Below, piece after piece: positions 1 through 8,693 of a stretch of DNA of 13,516 bases. The stretch covers positions 1-13,516 of the forward strand of contig CABUCP010000033.1 in NCBI GenBank assembly GCA_902490055.1, read 5' to 3'. The notes under the pieces were generated by a model, which saw nothing but the letters and a program-made list of their open reading frames with translations, was not told the origin of the DNA and ran no database searches. The position numbers and the translations under genes were made by a program. This stretch comes from an uncultured Klebsiella sp. (GTDB lineage: Bacteria; Pseudomonadota; Gammaproteobacteria; Enterobacterales; Enterobacteriaceae). Each line of letters begins with the position of its first letter. Within the stretch, counting starts at the first letter, position 1.

Positions 1-44
1 CCTGTCAACCAAAAATAGAGCCGTCCCGCAGAGTTACATGAGGT

Positions 45-725
45 TTATACTAAGGCGCCCAGATCCAGGTACTGACCGAGATCCGTCCGCTGCGCCGCGT
101 CGGCAAGCCAGGGAATTTCCCCCAACAGCGGCGCAGGTAGCACCCGCGTTAAGGTTTGCAGATATTCGCGATGGCGTTTACCCGGCGGCAGGATATCGTT
201 GGCAATCCAGCCCACCAAAGGCAGGCCGGCTTCGCGTACCGCCTGCGCGGTGAGCATCGCGTGGTTGATACAGCCAAGCTTGACGCCAACCACGAGTATC
301 ACCGGCAGGCGCTCCGCCTGCGCCCAGTCGGCAAAGGTCAGGGTTTCCGACAGCGGCGTAAACCAGCCGCCCGCCCCTTCTACCAGCACCCAGTCCGCCA
401 TGCCTTCCAGCTCGCGCAATCCGCTGGAGAGCGTCGCCGCCTCTATCGGGCGATTTTCATCGGCGCTGATAATATGCGGCGAGGTCGGCTCGGCAAAGGT
501 ATAAGGATTAACCTGGTCGTAACGCAGCGCGACCCGGCTATTTCGCTTAAGGGCCAGCGCATCCTCGTTGCGTAACCCCTGCGCGGTCATCTCGCTACCG
601 GAAGCCACCGGTTTATAGCCCGCGGTAGTAAAACCTCGCTGATTCGCCGCCTGCAGCAGCGCGCTGCTGGCGACCGTTTTACCGACTTCAGTATCGGTTC
701 CGGTGACGAAAAAACGTTTAGTCAC
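45..725 (-). CDS. bioD: Dethiobiotin synthetase BioD
   Basis: ATP-dependent dethiobiotin synthase. It closes the ureido ring of 7,8-diaminopelargonate with CO2, the next-to-last step of biotin synthesis, in the cytoplasm. The P-loop GTDTEVGKT spans residues 9-17 of the 226-aa product, and the downstream segments [11 protein letters not shown] and [11 protein letters not shown] are typical of the family. I chose the GTG at 723-725 as start. It lies 9 nt after an AGGAG, gives MTKRFFVTG to match E. coli MSKRYFVTG, and yields 226 residues against 225 in E. coli. A TTG six bases upstream is possible but sits only 3 nt from that AGGAG. The GTG overlaps the end of bioC by 8 bp, so translation is probably coupled. 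This is the last gene of the bioBFCD operon. No terminator is obvious in the 44 bases left downstream. Confidence 0.96.
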   Translation of the reverse strand: MTKRFFVTGTDTEVGKTVASSALLQAANQRGFTTAGYKPVASGSEMTAQGLRNEDALALKRNSRVALRYDQVNPYTFAEPTSPHIISADENRPIEAATLSSGLRELEGMADWVLVEGAGGWFTPLSETLTFADWAQAERLPVILVVGVKLGCINHAMLTAQAVREAGLPLVGWIANDILPPGKRHREYLQTLTRVLPAPLLGEIPWLADAAQRTDLGQYLDLGALV

Positions 726-1473
726 GTTCAATGACTCCTGTAAAAAGATGGTACGTCAGCGGGCATACGCCCTGCTGTTGCGGCCAGGCTAGCTGAAGTT
801 CACGCAGCTTGCCGCGGCTGAGCGGCGCAGAAGCGCGCCCCTGGTGTAAATGGGTGGCGCCGATGCCTTTCAGCGAACGCATGGCGCTCAGCGCATCGGC
901 AAATGGCAGGCTTACGCGATGAACGTCGCCTTCGACGCGCAGGCCGCTTAGCGCTGCCCGCACCACCTGCTCGTGCAGAAAGCGGTTGGCATGCGGGCGT
1001 TCATCGACCGCCCGCCACGCCTGATTGAGCTCCGGCAACGAGTCGGCAAGCAGCGTGGTAAACGCTACCCGCCCGCCGGGCCGCACGACCCGGTACAGCT
1101 CGCCGATCGCCGTGCGCAGATCGTCGCACCACTGCACCGCCAGGTTACTCCAGGCCAGATCGACGCAGGCATCCGGCAGCGGCAGCGCTTCGATATCGCC
1201 CTGCAGATAGTGCTGCGCGGCGTCGTTGCGTTGCGCCTGCGCCAACATCCCGGCGGAGAGATCCAGCGCGGTAACCACGCTTCCCGCTTCGCGCCAGTAA
1301 CGGCTCATGCTACCGGGGCCGCAGCCGGCATCCAGCACCTGGGCAAAATCGTCTCTCGCCAGCTGGCGCAGAAGCAGTTCAGCGCTGCGACGCTGCAGCT
1401 CATCATGCTGCGTATAACCGCTGGCCGCCCGGCCAAATGCCGTGGCGACCGCCTGCTTATTCACCCTGCTCAT
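718..1473 (-). CDS. bioC: Malonyl-ACP O-methyltransferase BioC
   Basis: SAM-dependent methyltransferase that methylates the free carboxyl of malonyl-ACP. The ester-capped starter can then be elongated by fatty acid synthase to pimeloyl-ACP methyl ester. The product is 251 aa, the same length as E. coli BioC. SAM motif [10 protein letters not shown], is at about residues 46-54; a second acidic motif, VTALDLS, and the conserved NLAVQWC and [11 protein letters not shown] stretches follow. The end, [20 protein letters not shown], is also family-typical. The ATG start is preceded by GGAG at 7-nt spacing inside the bioF coding region, and the two genes overlap by 17 bp. The esterase that removes the cap (BioH in E. 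coli) is not in this window and is presumably unlinked. Confidence 0.96.
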   Translation of the reverse strand: MSRVNKQAVATAFGRAASGYTQHDELQRRSAELLLRQLARDDFAQVLDAGCGPGSMSRYWREAGSVVTALDLSAGMLAQAQRNDAAQHYLQGDIEALPLPDACVDLAWSNLAVQWCDDLRTAIGELYRVVRPGGRVAFTTLLADSLPELNQAWRAVDERPHANRFLHEQVVRAALSGLRVEGDVHRVSLPFADALSAMRSLKGIGATHLHQGRASAPLSRGKLRELQLAWPQQQGVCPLTYHLFTGVIERD

Positions 1474-2614
1474 GCAGCGCCTCCAGTAACCGGGCGATGT
1501 CGTCGCTCTGGTGAGCCGCGGTAAGGGTCAGACGCAAACGCGCGCTGCCGGCGGGAACCGTCGGCGGTCGGATGGCGGTGACCCAACAGCCCGCCTCGCG
1601 CAGGCTGGATGCCAGGGCAAGCGCCCGCGCGTTCTCGCCGACGATCAGCGGCTGGATCGCGCTGGCGGAATCGGTCAAAGTCAGCGAGGCATTACCCATG
1701 CCGGCGCGGAACTGACGGATGTGCGCCGCCAGAATTTCACGCCGCTGCTGGCCATCGTCGCCGCGAACAACCCGTAGCGCCGCACTCAGCGCCACCGCCT
1801 GCGCAGGCGGCATCGCGGTGCTGTAAATAAGATGGCGGGCGAACTGTACGAGATAGTCGGCCATCGCTTCGCTGCACAGTACCGCCGCGCCGCTAACGCC
1901 GAATGCTTTGCCAAAGGTCACCACCAGCAGATCCGGGCGTACGTTCTGCGCCGCGCCGCTACCGCGACCTTCATCGCCGACGACCCCGACCCCATGCGCA
2001 TCATCCAGCAGTAATAATGCCCCGGCTGCCTGCGCCGCGGCATGGACCTCGGCCAGCGGCGCGCTGTCACCGTCCATACTGAAAATCCCTTCGGTCACCA
2101 CGAGCTGCTGGCCGTTCAGCGGTTTTGCCAGCAGATGAGCCAACTGTTGCGGATCATTGTGGGCAAAGCGGCGCAGCTGCGCCGGGCTGAGACTTGCCGC
2201 CTCCAGCAGGGAGGCATGGCTCAGGCGGTCGGCGACAATCCGATCGTCTTTATCCGCTAGCGCGGCAATCAACGCCTGATTCGCGGCAAAGCCGGAGATA
2301 AACAGCAGCGCGCGCGGGTAGCCCAGCCAGTCGGCGAGATCCTCTTCCAGCGCGCGGTGGGCTTCGCTATAGCCGCTAACGTGCCCCGAGCCGCCGGAGC
2401 CGACGCCATAGCGTTCCGCCCCCTGTTGCCAGGCGGCGATAATTCCGGCGTGGTGGCTCAGCCCCAGATAGTCATTACTGGAGAAATTGATCCAGCGCTC
2501 ACCTTCGCGCGTCAGCCAGCGTCCGGCGCCCTGGCTTACCGGCTGGCGGCGGCGGAAGGCATCCGCTGCCCGTCGTTCGTCCAGCGCTCGTTCGATGCGT
2601 TGCTGCCAGGTCAT
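1457..2614 (-). CDS. bioF: 8-amino-7-oxononanoate synthase BioF
   Basis: PLP-dependent alpha-oxoamine synthase that condenses pimeloyl-ACP with L-alanine, releasing CO2, to give 8-amino-7-oxononanoate. The product is 385 aa; E. coli BioF is 384. The PLP lysine is K236 in [11 protein letters not shown]133 (in ADRLSH) stacks on the cofactor, and D204 with H207 lie in [10 protein letters not shown]. The glycine-rich [11 protein letters not shown] at about residues 72-82 belongs to the substrate pocket. The start codon overlaps the bioB stop in an ATGA arrangement (4 bp), which suggests coupled translation within bioBFCD. The C-terminal [20 protein letters not shown] matches the family strongly. 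No irregularity seen. Confidence 0.97.
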   Translation of the reverse strand: MTWQQRIERALDERRAADAFRRRQPVSQGAGRWLTREGERWINFSSNDYLGLSHHAGIIAAWQQGAERYGVGSGGSGHVSGYSEAHRALEEDLADWLGYPRALLFISGFAANQALIAALADKDDRIVADRLSHASLLEAASLSPAQLRRFAHNDPQQLAHLLAKPLNGQQLVVTEGIFSMDGDSAPLAEVHAAAQAAGALLLLDDAHGVGVVGDEGRGSGAAQNVRPDLLVVTFGKAFGVSGAAVLCSEAMADYLVQFARHLIYSTAMPPAQAVALSAALRVVRGDDGQQRREILAAHIRQFRAGMGNASLTLTDSASAIQPLIVGENARALALASSLREAGCWVTAIRPPTVPAGSARLRLTLTAAHQSDDIARLLEALHEQGE

Positions 2615-3651
2615 AGCGCCGCCGCGTTGTAATATTCCTCAGTGTCCGGGGTGAGTAAGGCCTGCTCCAGGCGCAGCTGTTGCTCGTTGTCGCCCTCCAG
2701 CACCGCCGTCTGCTGCGGGTTAATCCCCAGCTTGCGGAACAGTTGCAGGTCTTTATCTTCTTCCGGGTTCGGCGTGGTCAGCAGCTTGCAACCGTAGAAG
2801 ATAGAGTTAGCGCCGGCCATAAAGCACATCGCCTGGGTCTGTTCGTTCATCTGCTCGCGCCCGGCGGAAAGACGCACGTATGAGGTCGGCATCATGATGC
2901 GCGCAATGGCGATGGTACGGATGAAATCGAAAGCGTCGACATCGTCGTTATCCGCCAGCGGCGTGCCTTTGACTTTCACCAGCATGTTAATCGGCACGCT
3001 TTCCGGCGGCGTTGGCAGATTGGCTAACTGCAGCAGCAGCCCGGCACGGTCTTTTACGGTTTCGCCCAGGCCGACAATGCCGCCGGAGCACACTTTAATC
3101 CCGGCATCGCGCACTTTATCCAGCGTATCCAGGCGCTCCTGATAGGTACGGGTGGTGATGATATTGCCGTAAAATTCCGGCGAGGTATCGAGGTTATGGT
3201 TGTAGTAGTCGAGACCGGCGCCGGCCAGGCGCTGCGCCTGATTATCCGTCAGCGTACCGAGCGTCATGCACGACTCCAGCCCCAGCGCCTTAACGCCTTT
3301 GACCATTTGCTCCAGGTACGGCATGTCGCGATCGTTGGGGTTTTTCCACGCCGCGCCCATGCAGAAACGGGTAGAACCGGCGTTTTTCGCCTGACGCGCG
3401 GACTCCAGCACCTGCTCTACTTCCATTAAACGTTCAGATTCGAGCCCGGTTTTATAGCGCGCGCTCTGCGGGCAATATTTGCAATCTTCCGGACAGGCGC
3501 CGGTCTTAATCGATAGCAGCGTGCTGACCTGCACCTGGCGCGGGTCGAAATGTTGACGATGGATTTGCTGCGCTTCGAATAACAGATCGATGAGTGGTTT
3601 GTTAAATAACTCAGTAACTTGCGACATTGTCCAGCGGGTGTGGTGAGCCAT
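2611..3651 (-). CDS. bioB: Biotin synthase BioB (radical SAM)
   Basis: Radical-SAM sulfurtransferase that inserts sulfur into dethiobiotin to form biotin. The product is 346 aa, the same as E. coli. The [4Fe-4S] cluster motif CxxxCxxC is C53, C57 and C60 ([10 protein letters not shown]). The ligands of the sacrificial [2Fe-2S] cluster are all present at the E. coli positions: C97, C128, C188 and R260. The family segment [13 protein letters not shown] is intact. The ATG at 3649-3651 has a GGGAG ribosome site at 6 nt; an in-frame ATG eight codons later (MSQVTELF) is a weaker choice. This is the first gene of the bioBFCD operon. It is transcribed leftward from a promoter whose -35 lies inside the BirA operator, so expression should fall when biotin is plentiful. 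Confidence 0.98.
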   Translation of the reverse strand: MAHHTRWTMSQVTELFNKPLIDLLFEAQQIHRQHFDPRQVQVSTLLSIKTGACPEDCKYCPQSARYKTGLESERLMEVEQVLESARQAKNAGSTRFCMGAAWKNPNDRDMPYLEQMVKGVKALGLESCMTLGTLTDNQAQRLAGAGLDYYNHNLDTSPEFYGNIITTRTYQERLDTLDKVRDAGIKVCSGGIVGLGETVKDRAGLLLQLANLPTPPESVPINMLVKVKGTPLADNDDVDAFDFIRTIAIARIMMPTSYVRLSAGREQMNEQTQAMCFMAGANSIFYGCKLLTTPNPEEDKDLQLFRKLGINPQQTAVLEGDNEQQLRLEQALLTPDTEEYYNAAAL

Positions 3652-3669
3652 TGGCCTCTCCCAAGGGTT

Positions 3670-3696
3670 TTGTTAATTTGCGGTTCGGTTTATACT
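3670..3696 (+). promoter_or_regulatory. Candidate bioA promoter (rightward)
   Basis: The plus strand has TATACT at 3691-3696, a good -10, with TTGTTA at 3670-3675 as a possible -35. The spacing is short at 15 bp, so the -35 assignment is uncertain. The -10 overlaps the left arm of the BirA operator and the -10 of the opposing bioB promoter. Face-to-face promoters sharing one operator are the known arrangement at this locus in enteric bacteria. Confidence 0.5.
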
Positions 3697-3717
3697 TGTA
3701 AACCTAAATGTTTTCAA
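3689..3717 (-). promoter_or_regulatory. bioB promoter (leftward)
   Basis: On the minus strand a TTGAAA -35 (3712-3717) is followed, after exactly 17 bp, by a TATAAA -10 (3689-3694). This puts transcription start near 3682, about 30 bases upstream of the bioB ATG. The -35 lies in the spacer of the BirA operator and the left operator arm fills the region between the hexamers, so BirA binding would block polymerase. Confidence 0.8.
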
Positions 3718-3731
3718 AATGGTTTACAAGT
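3694..3731. promoter_or_regulatory. BirA operator (bioO)
   Basis: Perfect inverted repeat with 11-bp arms ACTTGTAAACC (3694-3704) and GGTTTACAAGT (3721-3731), separated by 16 bp. It contains the BirA consensus half-sites TTGTAAACC and GGTTTACAA at the canonical spacing. It sits between the divergent bioB and bioA genes and ends 5 bases before the bioA ATG. BirA loaded with biotinyl-AMP binds such sites as a dimer and represses both directions. Confidence 0.96.
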
Positions 3732-3736
3732 CACTT

Positions 3737-5026
3737 ATGAAAATGGACGATCTCGCTTTCGATCGGCGCCACATCTGGCACCCCTACACCTCCATGACTG
3801 CCCCGCTGCCGGTATATCCGGTGGTTTCCGCCCACGGATGCGAGCTGTCCCTCGCCGGCGGCGAACAGCTGGTTGACGGCATGTCTTCATGGTGGGCGGC
3901 GATCCACGGCTATAATCACCCGCGCCTGAATGCGGCGATGAAAGCGCAGATCGACCAGATGTCGCACGTGATGTTCGGCGGGATCACCCATCCATCGGCG
4001 GTAGCGCTGTGTCGCCAGTTAGTAGCGATGACGCCGGAATCGCTGGAGTGCGTATTCCTCGCAGATTCCGGTTCCGTCGCGGTTGAAGTGGCCATGAAGA
4101 TGGCGCTGCAGTACTGGCAGGCAAAAGGCGAACCGCGCCGTCGTTTTCTCACCTTCCGCAACGGCTACCATGGCGATACGTTCGGCGCAATGTCGGTCTG
4201 CGACCCGCAAAACTCCATGCACAGTCTGTGGCAGGGCTATCTGCCGGATAATCTGTTCGCCCCTGCGCCGCAAACCCGCTTTGACGGCGAATGGGATGAG
4301 ATGGATATGGCGCCATTCGCCCGCCTGATGGCCGCACACCGCCACGAAATTGCCGCGGTGATCCTCGAACCTATCGTCCAGGGCGCAGGCGGAATGCGGA
4401 TGTATCATCCGCAGTGGCTCAAGCGGGTGCGCAAAATGTGCGATCGTGAAGGGATTCTGCTGATCGCCGATGAGATTGCCACCGGCTTTGGCCGTACTGG
4501 CAAACTGTTCGCCTGCGAGCACGCGGGGATCGCTGCCGATATTCTGTGCCTTGGCAAAGCGCTGACCGGCGGCACTATGACCCTTTCCGCCGCGCTGACC
4601 ACCCGAACGGTGGCTGAAACCATCAGCAATGGCGAAGCCGGCTGCTTTATGCACGGCCCGACCTTTATGGGCAATCCGCTGGCCTGCGCGGTGGCGTGCG
4701 AAAGCCTGCGCCTGCTGGAGAGCGGCGAATGGCAACAGCAGGTGGCGGCCATTGAAGCTCAACTGAAAGCCGAGCTGGCCCCGGCGCGCGATTCCGCATG
4801 GGTCGCCGACGTGCGGGTACTGGGCGCAATCGGGGTGGTTGAAACCCGCCATCCGGTCAACATGGCCGCTTTACAGCGCTTTTTCGTTGAACAAGGGGTA
4901 TGGATCCGCCCGTTTGGCCGCCTGATTTACCTGATGCCGCCTTACATCATCAAGCCTGAACAGCTGAGCCGCCTGACCCGCGCGGTCAACGCGGCGGTAC
5001 AGGAAGAAACATTTTTTAGCGAATAA
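3737..5026 (+). CDS. bioA: DAPA aminotransferase BioA
   Basis: PLP-dependent adenosylmethionine-8-amino-7-oxononanoate transaminase. It uses SAM as amino donor to make 7,8-diaminopelargonate, the substrate of BioD. The catalytic lysine is K274 in [11 protein letters not shown]17, Y144, D245 ([15 protein letters not shown]) and R391 fall at the E. coli positions. I start at the ATG at 3737 (MKMDDLAF), which gives 429 aa, the E. coli length, with aligned N-termini. An in-frame ATG at 3719 would add six residues but lies across the right arm of the BirA operator. No clear Shine-Dalgarno precedes 3737, as I recall for E. coli too. bioA is divergent from bioB with the operator between them, and ybhB follows 70 bp downstream on the same strand. 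Confidence 0.96.
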   Translation: MKMDDLAFDRRHIWHPYTSMTAPLPVYPVVSAHGCELSLAGGEQLVDGMSSWWAAIHGYNHPRLNAAMKAQIDQMSHVMFGGITHPSAVALCRQLVAMTPESLECVFLADSGSVAVEVAMKMALQYWQAKGEPRRRFLTFRNGYHGDTFGAMSVCDPQNSMHSLWQGYLPDNLFAPAPQTRFDGEWDEMDMAPFARLMAAHRHEIAAVILEPIVQGAGGMRMYHPQWLKRVRKMCDREGILLIADEIATGFGRTGKLFACEHAGIAADILCLGKALTGGTMTLSAALTTRTVAETISNGEAGCFMHGPTFMGNPLACAVACESLRLLESGEWQQQVAAIEAQLKAELAPARDSAWVADVRVLGAIGVVETRHPVNMAALQRFFVEQGVWIRPFGRLIYLMPPYIIKPEQLSRLTRAVNAAVQEETFFSE

Positions 5027-5096
5027 ACAGCGGAATTGCGCCGCCGGGTTGGCTACACTTCTTTGTTAATCAGCGCATTATCAATGAGGATGAAGC

Positions 5097-5573
5097 ATGA
5101 AACTGACCAGTCACGATCTACAAGACGGCGGCAAACTGCCTGAGCGTCAGGTCTTTAACGGTATGGGTTACAGCGGTGATAATCTGTCGCCGCATCTGGC
5201 GTGGGATGATGTTCCGGCCGGGAGCAAAAGTTTTGTCGTTACCTGTTTTGACCCGGACGCGCCTACCGGTTCCGGCTGGTGGCATTGGGTTGTCGCCAAC
5301 CTACCCGCGCAGACTCGCGAGCTGCCGCAGGGCGCCGGTTCATCCGATGCTTCTCTGCCGGCTGGCGCCTTGCATACCCGCACCGATTTCGGCAACAACG
5401 TCTACGGCGGCGCAGCGCCGCCAAACGGTGAAAGCCACCGTTACATTTTTACCGTGCACGCGCTGGATGTCGATAAAATTGATGTCGATGCCGGCGCCAG
5501 CGGCGCGATGGTCGGCTTTAACGTCCATTTCCATTCGCTCGCCAGCGCTTCGATCACCGCCCTGTTCAATTGA
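5097..5573 (+). CDS. ybhB: PEBP/RKIP-family protein YbhB
   Basis: Cytoplasmic member of the phosphatidylethanolamine-binding protein family (RKIP-like fold). The product is 158 aa, the same length as E. coli YbhB, and nearly colinear with it. The ligand-pocket motifs are visible: DPDAPTGSGWWHWVV at about residues 52-66, and GGAAPPNGESHRY at about 104-116, which is the bacterial version of the PPxGxHRY motif. There is no signal peptide. The ATG is preceded by AGGA at 6-nt spacing. It lies 70 bp after bioA on the same strand, so readthrough from the biotin-regulated promoter is plausible, as in E. coli where ybhB also adjoins bioA. The physiological role is not established and no link to biotin chemistry is visible. 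Confidence 0.93.
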   Translation: MKLTSHDLQDGGKLPERQVFNGMGYSGDNLSPHLAWDDVPAGSKSFVVTCFDPDAPTGSGWWHWVVANLPAQTRELPQGAGSSDASLPAGALHTRTDFGNNVYGGAAPPNGESHRYIFTVHALDVDKIDVDAGASGAMVGFNVHFHSLASASITALFN

Positions 5574-5582
5574 TGGCGCGTT

Positions 5583-5666
5583 CCCGGATAGCGGCTTACG
5601 CCTTATCCGGGCTACTCGCTATGGTCAGTGCCATTTGTAGCCCCGGTAAGCGTAGCGCCACCGGGG
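5583..5666. repeat. Pair of inverted REP palindromes (BIME-like)
   Basis: Two REP-type palindromes in opposite orientation fill the gap between convergent ybhB and the permease. The first has 8-bp arms CCCGGATA (5583-5590) and TATCCGGG (5604-5611) around a GCGGCTTACGCCT core. The second has 7-bp arms CCCCGGT (5641-5647) and ACCGGGG (5660-5666) around AAGCGTAGCGCC, preceded by the typical TTTGTAG. The layout matches an enterobacterial BIME. It probably protects the 3' ends of, or helps terminate, the two convergent transcripts; there is no U-tract for a classical terminator. Confidence 0.85.
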
Positions 5667-5675
5667 AGCGTTGCT

Positions 5676-7058
5676 TTACTGTTCGGTGGCTACCTGCAGC
5701 GCGGTTTTACGCACCCGCACATACCACACCACCGTCAGCAGCCCCAGCCAGACCAGCCCGGCTAACAGCGCCACGCGCGTCTCTTCAACCATCCCCAACA
5801 CCGCAATGACCAGCCCCATAAACAGCAGGGTCAGCAGCGGGCCAACCGGCCAGAAGGGAATCGGAAACTCGATCTTACTGCGCTCTTCGGCAGACAAACC
5901 GCGACGCATTGAGAAATGAGACAGCAGGATCATCAACCAGACCCAGACCGTGGCGAACGCCGCCAGCGATGCGATCAGCACGAATACCTGCTCCGGCATC
6001 AGATAGTTGAGAACGACCGCAACCAGCAGCGCCACGCCCATGACCACCACGGTCATCCAGGGCACGCCGTTGCTGGCGATCCGCTGGAAGCACTTCGGCG
6101 CCAGCCCCTCTTTCGACATACCGTACATCATGCGCCCGGCGCCAAAAATGTCGCTGTTAATCGCCGAGATACTGGCGCTAATCACGATGATGTTCAGCAC
6201 CGTTGCCGCCGCCGGAATGCCCAGGCCATCGAAGATCAGCACGAACGGACTGCCCTGCTCGCCAAAACTATTCCACGGGAAAATCGCCATCAGCACCGCC
6301 AGCGTGCAGACGTAAAACAGAATAATACGCAGCGGGATAGTATTGATGGCCTGCGGGATCACCTTCTTCGGATTCTGCGCTTCCGCGGCGGTGACGCCGA
6401 TAATTTCCACGCCGCCGAACGCAAACATCACGATGCCGAGCGAGGCGATTATTCCCTGCCAGCCATTAGGCGCAAAACCGCCGTGGCTCCAGAGATTTTC
6501 CAGCCCGGTAGCCGGGAAGCTATGGCCAAAGCCAAAGAAGATGATCCCCGCGCCAGCGGCCATCATGGCGATAATCGCCACCACTTTAATCAGCGACAGC
6601 CAGAATTCCATCTCGCCGAACACCCGCACGCTGCACAGGTTCATGGCGCCAATAAAGAAAACGATACTGAGGATCCAGATCCAACGCGGAACGTCGGGGT
6701 ACCACAACCCCATGTAAATACCGAACGCGGTGACATCGGCCAGCGCCACAATCACCATTTCAAAGGTATAGGTCCAGCCGGTGATAAACCCGGCCAGCGG
6801 CCCGAGATACTGGCGCGCATAGCTGCCAAAGGAACCGGAAACCGGGTTGCGCACCGCCATTTCGCCCAGCGCGCGCATCACCATAAACACCGCCGCGCCG
6901 CCGACCAGATAGGCCAGCAGTACCGCCGGGCCTGCCGCCTTAATAGCGGAGGCAGAACCATAGAATAGCCCGGTGCCGATAGCGGAGCCGAGCGCGATAA
7001 AACGAATGTGCCGGGCATTCAGCCCGCGCAACAGATGTGGCTTGTGTTGTTGTTGCAT
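5676..7058 (-). CDS. hutT: APC-family amino acid permease, probable histidine/urocanate importer
   Basis: Inner-membrane amino acid permease of the AAT branch of the APC superfamily, 460 aa, with about 12 hydrophobic segments. The first helix carries the signature [13 protein letters not shown] (residues 24-36), followed by RALGEMAV and [22 protein letters not shown]. By eye it resembles E. coli ProY closely. I start at the ATG at 7056-7058 ([12 protein letters not shown]), with AGGA 9 nt upstream. An open frame continues 31 codons further up, but those codons run through the intergenic hairpin and look non-native. It lies 99 bp downstream of hutH on the same strand, which suggests it imports histidine or urocanate for the Hut enzymes. 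Substrate is inferred from context; a ProY-like neutral amino acid carrier is the alternative. Confidence 0.85.
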   Translation of the reverse strand: MQQQHKPHLLRGLNARHIRFIALGSAIGTGLFYGSASAIKAAGPAVLLAYLVGGAAVFMVMRALGEMAVRNPVSGSFGSYARQYLGPLAGFITGWTYTFEMVIVALADVTAFGIYMGLWYPDVPRWIWILSIVFFIGAMNLCSVRVFGEMEFWLSLIKVVAIIAMMAAGAGIIFFGFGHSFPATGLENLWSHGGFAPNGWQGIIASLGIVMFAFGGVEIIGVTAAEAQNPKKVIPQAINTIPLRIILFYVCTLAVLMAIFPWNSFGEQGSPFVLIFDGLGIPAAATVLNIIVISASISAINSDIFGAGRMMYGMSKEGLAPKCFQRIASNGVPWMTVVVMGVALLVAVVLNYLMPEQVFVLIASLAAFATVWVWLMILLSHFSMRRGLSAEERSKIEFPIPFWPVGPLLTLLFMGLVIAVLGMVEETRVALLAGLVWLGLLTVVWYVRVRKTALQVATEQ

Positions 7059-7109
7059 ATACAGGTGTCCTGATTTTTTTATATGACGACAAATATGCGA
7101 TGTAGGGCG

Positions 7110-7134
7110 GTCGGGGGGACGAAATCCCCCCGAC
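7110..7134. repeat. GC-rich hairpin between hutH and permease
   Basis: Perfect 10-bp inverted repeat, GTCGGGGGGA (7110-7119) and TCCCCCCGAC (7125-7134), with a 5-nt loop. On the transcribed (minus) sense it lies 24 bases past the hutH stop and about 50 bases before the permease start. It is followed by GACCGCCC rather than a U-run, so it is not a textbook intrinsic terminator. It more likely slows 3' decay of hutUH mRNA or attenuates readthrough into the permease. Confidence 0.75.
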
Positions 7135-7157
7135 GCGGGTACAGAGAACAACGGTGA

Positions 7158-8693
7158 TTAGTGCTGGCTAGGCAATACGGCAGGCAGCAGACGCGTCAGG
7201 TGACGTGCGGCCAAAAGCTCAGTGGCATTATCGATATCAGGCGCGAAGAAACGGTCCTGCGTGTAGTGCGACACGCGTTCGCGCAGCAGATGGCGCGCCT
7301 CTTCCAGCAGCGGGCTGGTGGTCAGGCCTTCGCGCATATCCAGCCCCTGCGCCGCGGCCAGCCACTCGACGGCCAGTACGCCGCGGGTGTTGTCGGCCAT
7401 CGCCCACAGGCGGCGACCGGCAGCTGGCGCCATCGATACGTGATCTTCCTGGTTGGCGGAAGTCGGCAGGCTATCGACGCTGTGCGGGTGCGACAACGCT
7501 TTGTTCTCGCTGGCCAGCGCCGCCGCCGTCACCTGAGCAATCATAAAGCCGGAGTTGACGCCGCCATTTTTAACCAGGAACGGCGGCAGCTGCGACATAT
7601 GGCTATCCATCATCAGCGCGATGCGGCGCTCGGAGAGCGAACCGATTTCGGCAATCGCCAGCGCGAGATTATCCGCCGCCATCGCCACCGGTTCAGCGTG
7701 GAAGTTACCGCCGGAGATAACATCGTTTTCAGCGGCGAAGACCAGCGGGTTATCGGAAACCGCATTCGCTTCGGCAAACAGCACTTCCGCCGCCTGACGA
7801 ATCTGGGTCAGGCAGGCGCCCATCACCTGCGGCTGACAGCGCAGCGAGTACGGGTCCTGAACCTTGGCGCAGTTATGGTGCGACTGCGAAATCGCGCTGT
7901 CGTCAGTCAGAACGTGGCGATACAGCGCCGCCGCGTCAATCTGCCCGCGCTGGCCGCGAACGTCATGAATTCGCGCGTCGAATGGGCGACGCGATCCCAG
8001 CGCCGCTTCGGTCGTTAATGCTCCGCACACCACCGCGGCGGCAAACAAGTCTTCGGCTTCAAACAGGCCGCGTAGCGCAAAGGCCGTCGATGCCTGAGTA
8101 CCGTTAAGCAGCGCCAGCCCCTCTTTTGCCGCTAGCGTGATCGGTTGCAGCCCCACCTGACGCAGCGCGTCGGTCGCCGGCAGCCATTCGCCGCCGCGTA
8201 CCCGCGCTTTGCCTTCGCCCAGCAGGGTCAGCGACATATGCGCCAGCGGCGCGAGGTCGCCGGATGCGCCGACTGAACCCTTAGCCGGGATCCACGGGGT
8301 CACGCCGGCGTTCACCAGGCCGATCAGCGCCTGAATCACGCTCAGGCGGATCCCGGAGAAGCCGCGGGACAGACTGTTAATCTTCAGCACCATAATCAGG
8401 CGCGCCAAATCATCATCCAGCGGCTCGCCCACGCCCGCCGCATGGGACAGCACCAGCGAACGCTGCAGGTTCTCGAGATCTTCCGTTGAAATACGGGTTT
8501 GCGCCAGCAGGCCAAAACCGGTGTTGATACCGTAAGCGGTACGCCCTTCGGCGAGAATGGCGTTGACGCAAGCTACGCTCTCATCAATGGCCGCAAAGGC
8601 GCTGCTATCAAGGGTCATGTTAACCGGGTGGCTGTAAACGTCGCGAAGCTGCGACAGGCTAAGTTGACCCGGAATTAGCGTTAAAGATTTCAT
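7158..8693 (-). CDS. hutH: Histidine ammonia-lyase HutH
   Basis: First enzyme of histidine degradation: L-histidine to urocanate and ammonia, cytoplasmic. The product is 511 aa. The self-cyclising Ala-Ser-Gly that forms the MIO electrophile is A143-S144-G145 in [17 protein letters not shown]. The catalytic-region tyrosine Y54 ([11 protein letters not shown]) and H84 (VLSHAAG) are present, as are [20 protein letters not shown] and [10 protein letters not shown], all hallmarks of the HAL/PAL family. The ATG overlaps the hutU stop by 4 bp (ATGA), with AGGGGA just upstream inside hutU, so hutU and hutH are co-transcribed and probably translationally coupled. A downstream permease follows after a hairpin. 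Confidence 0.98.
   Translation of the reverse strand: MKSLTLIPGQLSLSQLRDVYSHPVNMTLDSSAFAAIDESVACVNAILAEGRTAYGINTGFGLLAQTRISTEDLENLQRSLVLSHAAGVGEPLDDDLARLIMVLKINSLSRGFSGIRLSVIQALIGLVNAGVTPWIPAKGSVGASGDLAPLAHMSLTLLGEGKARVRGGEWLPATDALRQVGLQPITLAAKEGLALLNGTQASTAFALRGLFEAEDLFAAAVVCGALTTEAALGSRRPFDARIHDVRGQRGQIDAAALYRHVLTDDSAISQSHHNCAKVQDPYSLRCQPQVMGACLTQIRQAAEVLFAEANAVSDNPLVFAAENDVISGGNFHAEPVAMAADNLALAIAEIGSLSERRIALMMDSHMSQLPPFLVKNGGVNSGFMIAQVTAAALASENKALSHPHSVDSLPTSANQEDHVSMAPAAGRRLWAMADNTRGVLAVEWLAAAQGLDMREGLTTSPLLEEARHLLRERVSHYTQDRFFAPDIDNATELLAARHLTRLLPAVLPSQH

Noticed and set aside
1..44. Promoter for a gene left of the window (TTGACA on the minus strand at 3-8)
   Set aside because: A perfect -35 hexamer, and uvrB lies downstream of bioD in E. 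coli. The -10 would be outside the window and no LexA box is visible, so it cannot be supported.
4019..4852. 277-codon minus-strand open frame opposite bioA
   Set aside because: Shadow of bioA, in which every catalytic residue is in place. The antisense translation resembles no family I know.
5916..6968. 350-codon plus-strand open frame opposite the permease
   Set aside because: It is antisense to a well-supported membrane protein. The translation is rich in His, Arg, Gln and Asp with no recognisable domain, typical of a shadow frame in high-GC DNA.
7059..7151. 31-codon N-terminal extension of the permease
   Set aside because: It would translate the intergenic hairpin into a proline- and arginine-rich stretch absent from the family. 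The ATG at 7058 has its own AGGA and starts right before the conserved first helix.
7314..7321. Chi octamers GCTGGTGG (here and on the minus strand at 1921-1928)
   Set aside because: Exact matches, but they lie inside coding sequence and occur every few kb in enteric genomes, so they carry no specific information here.
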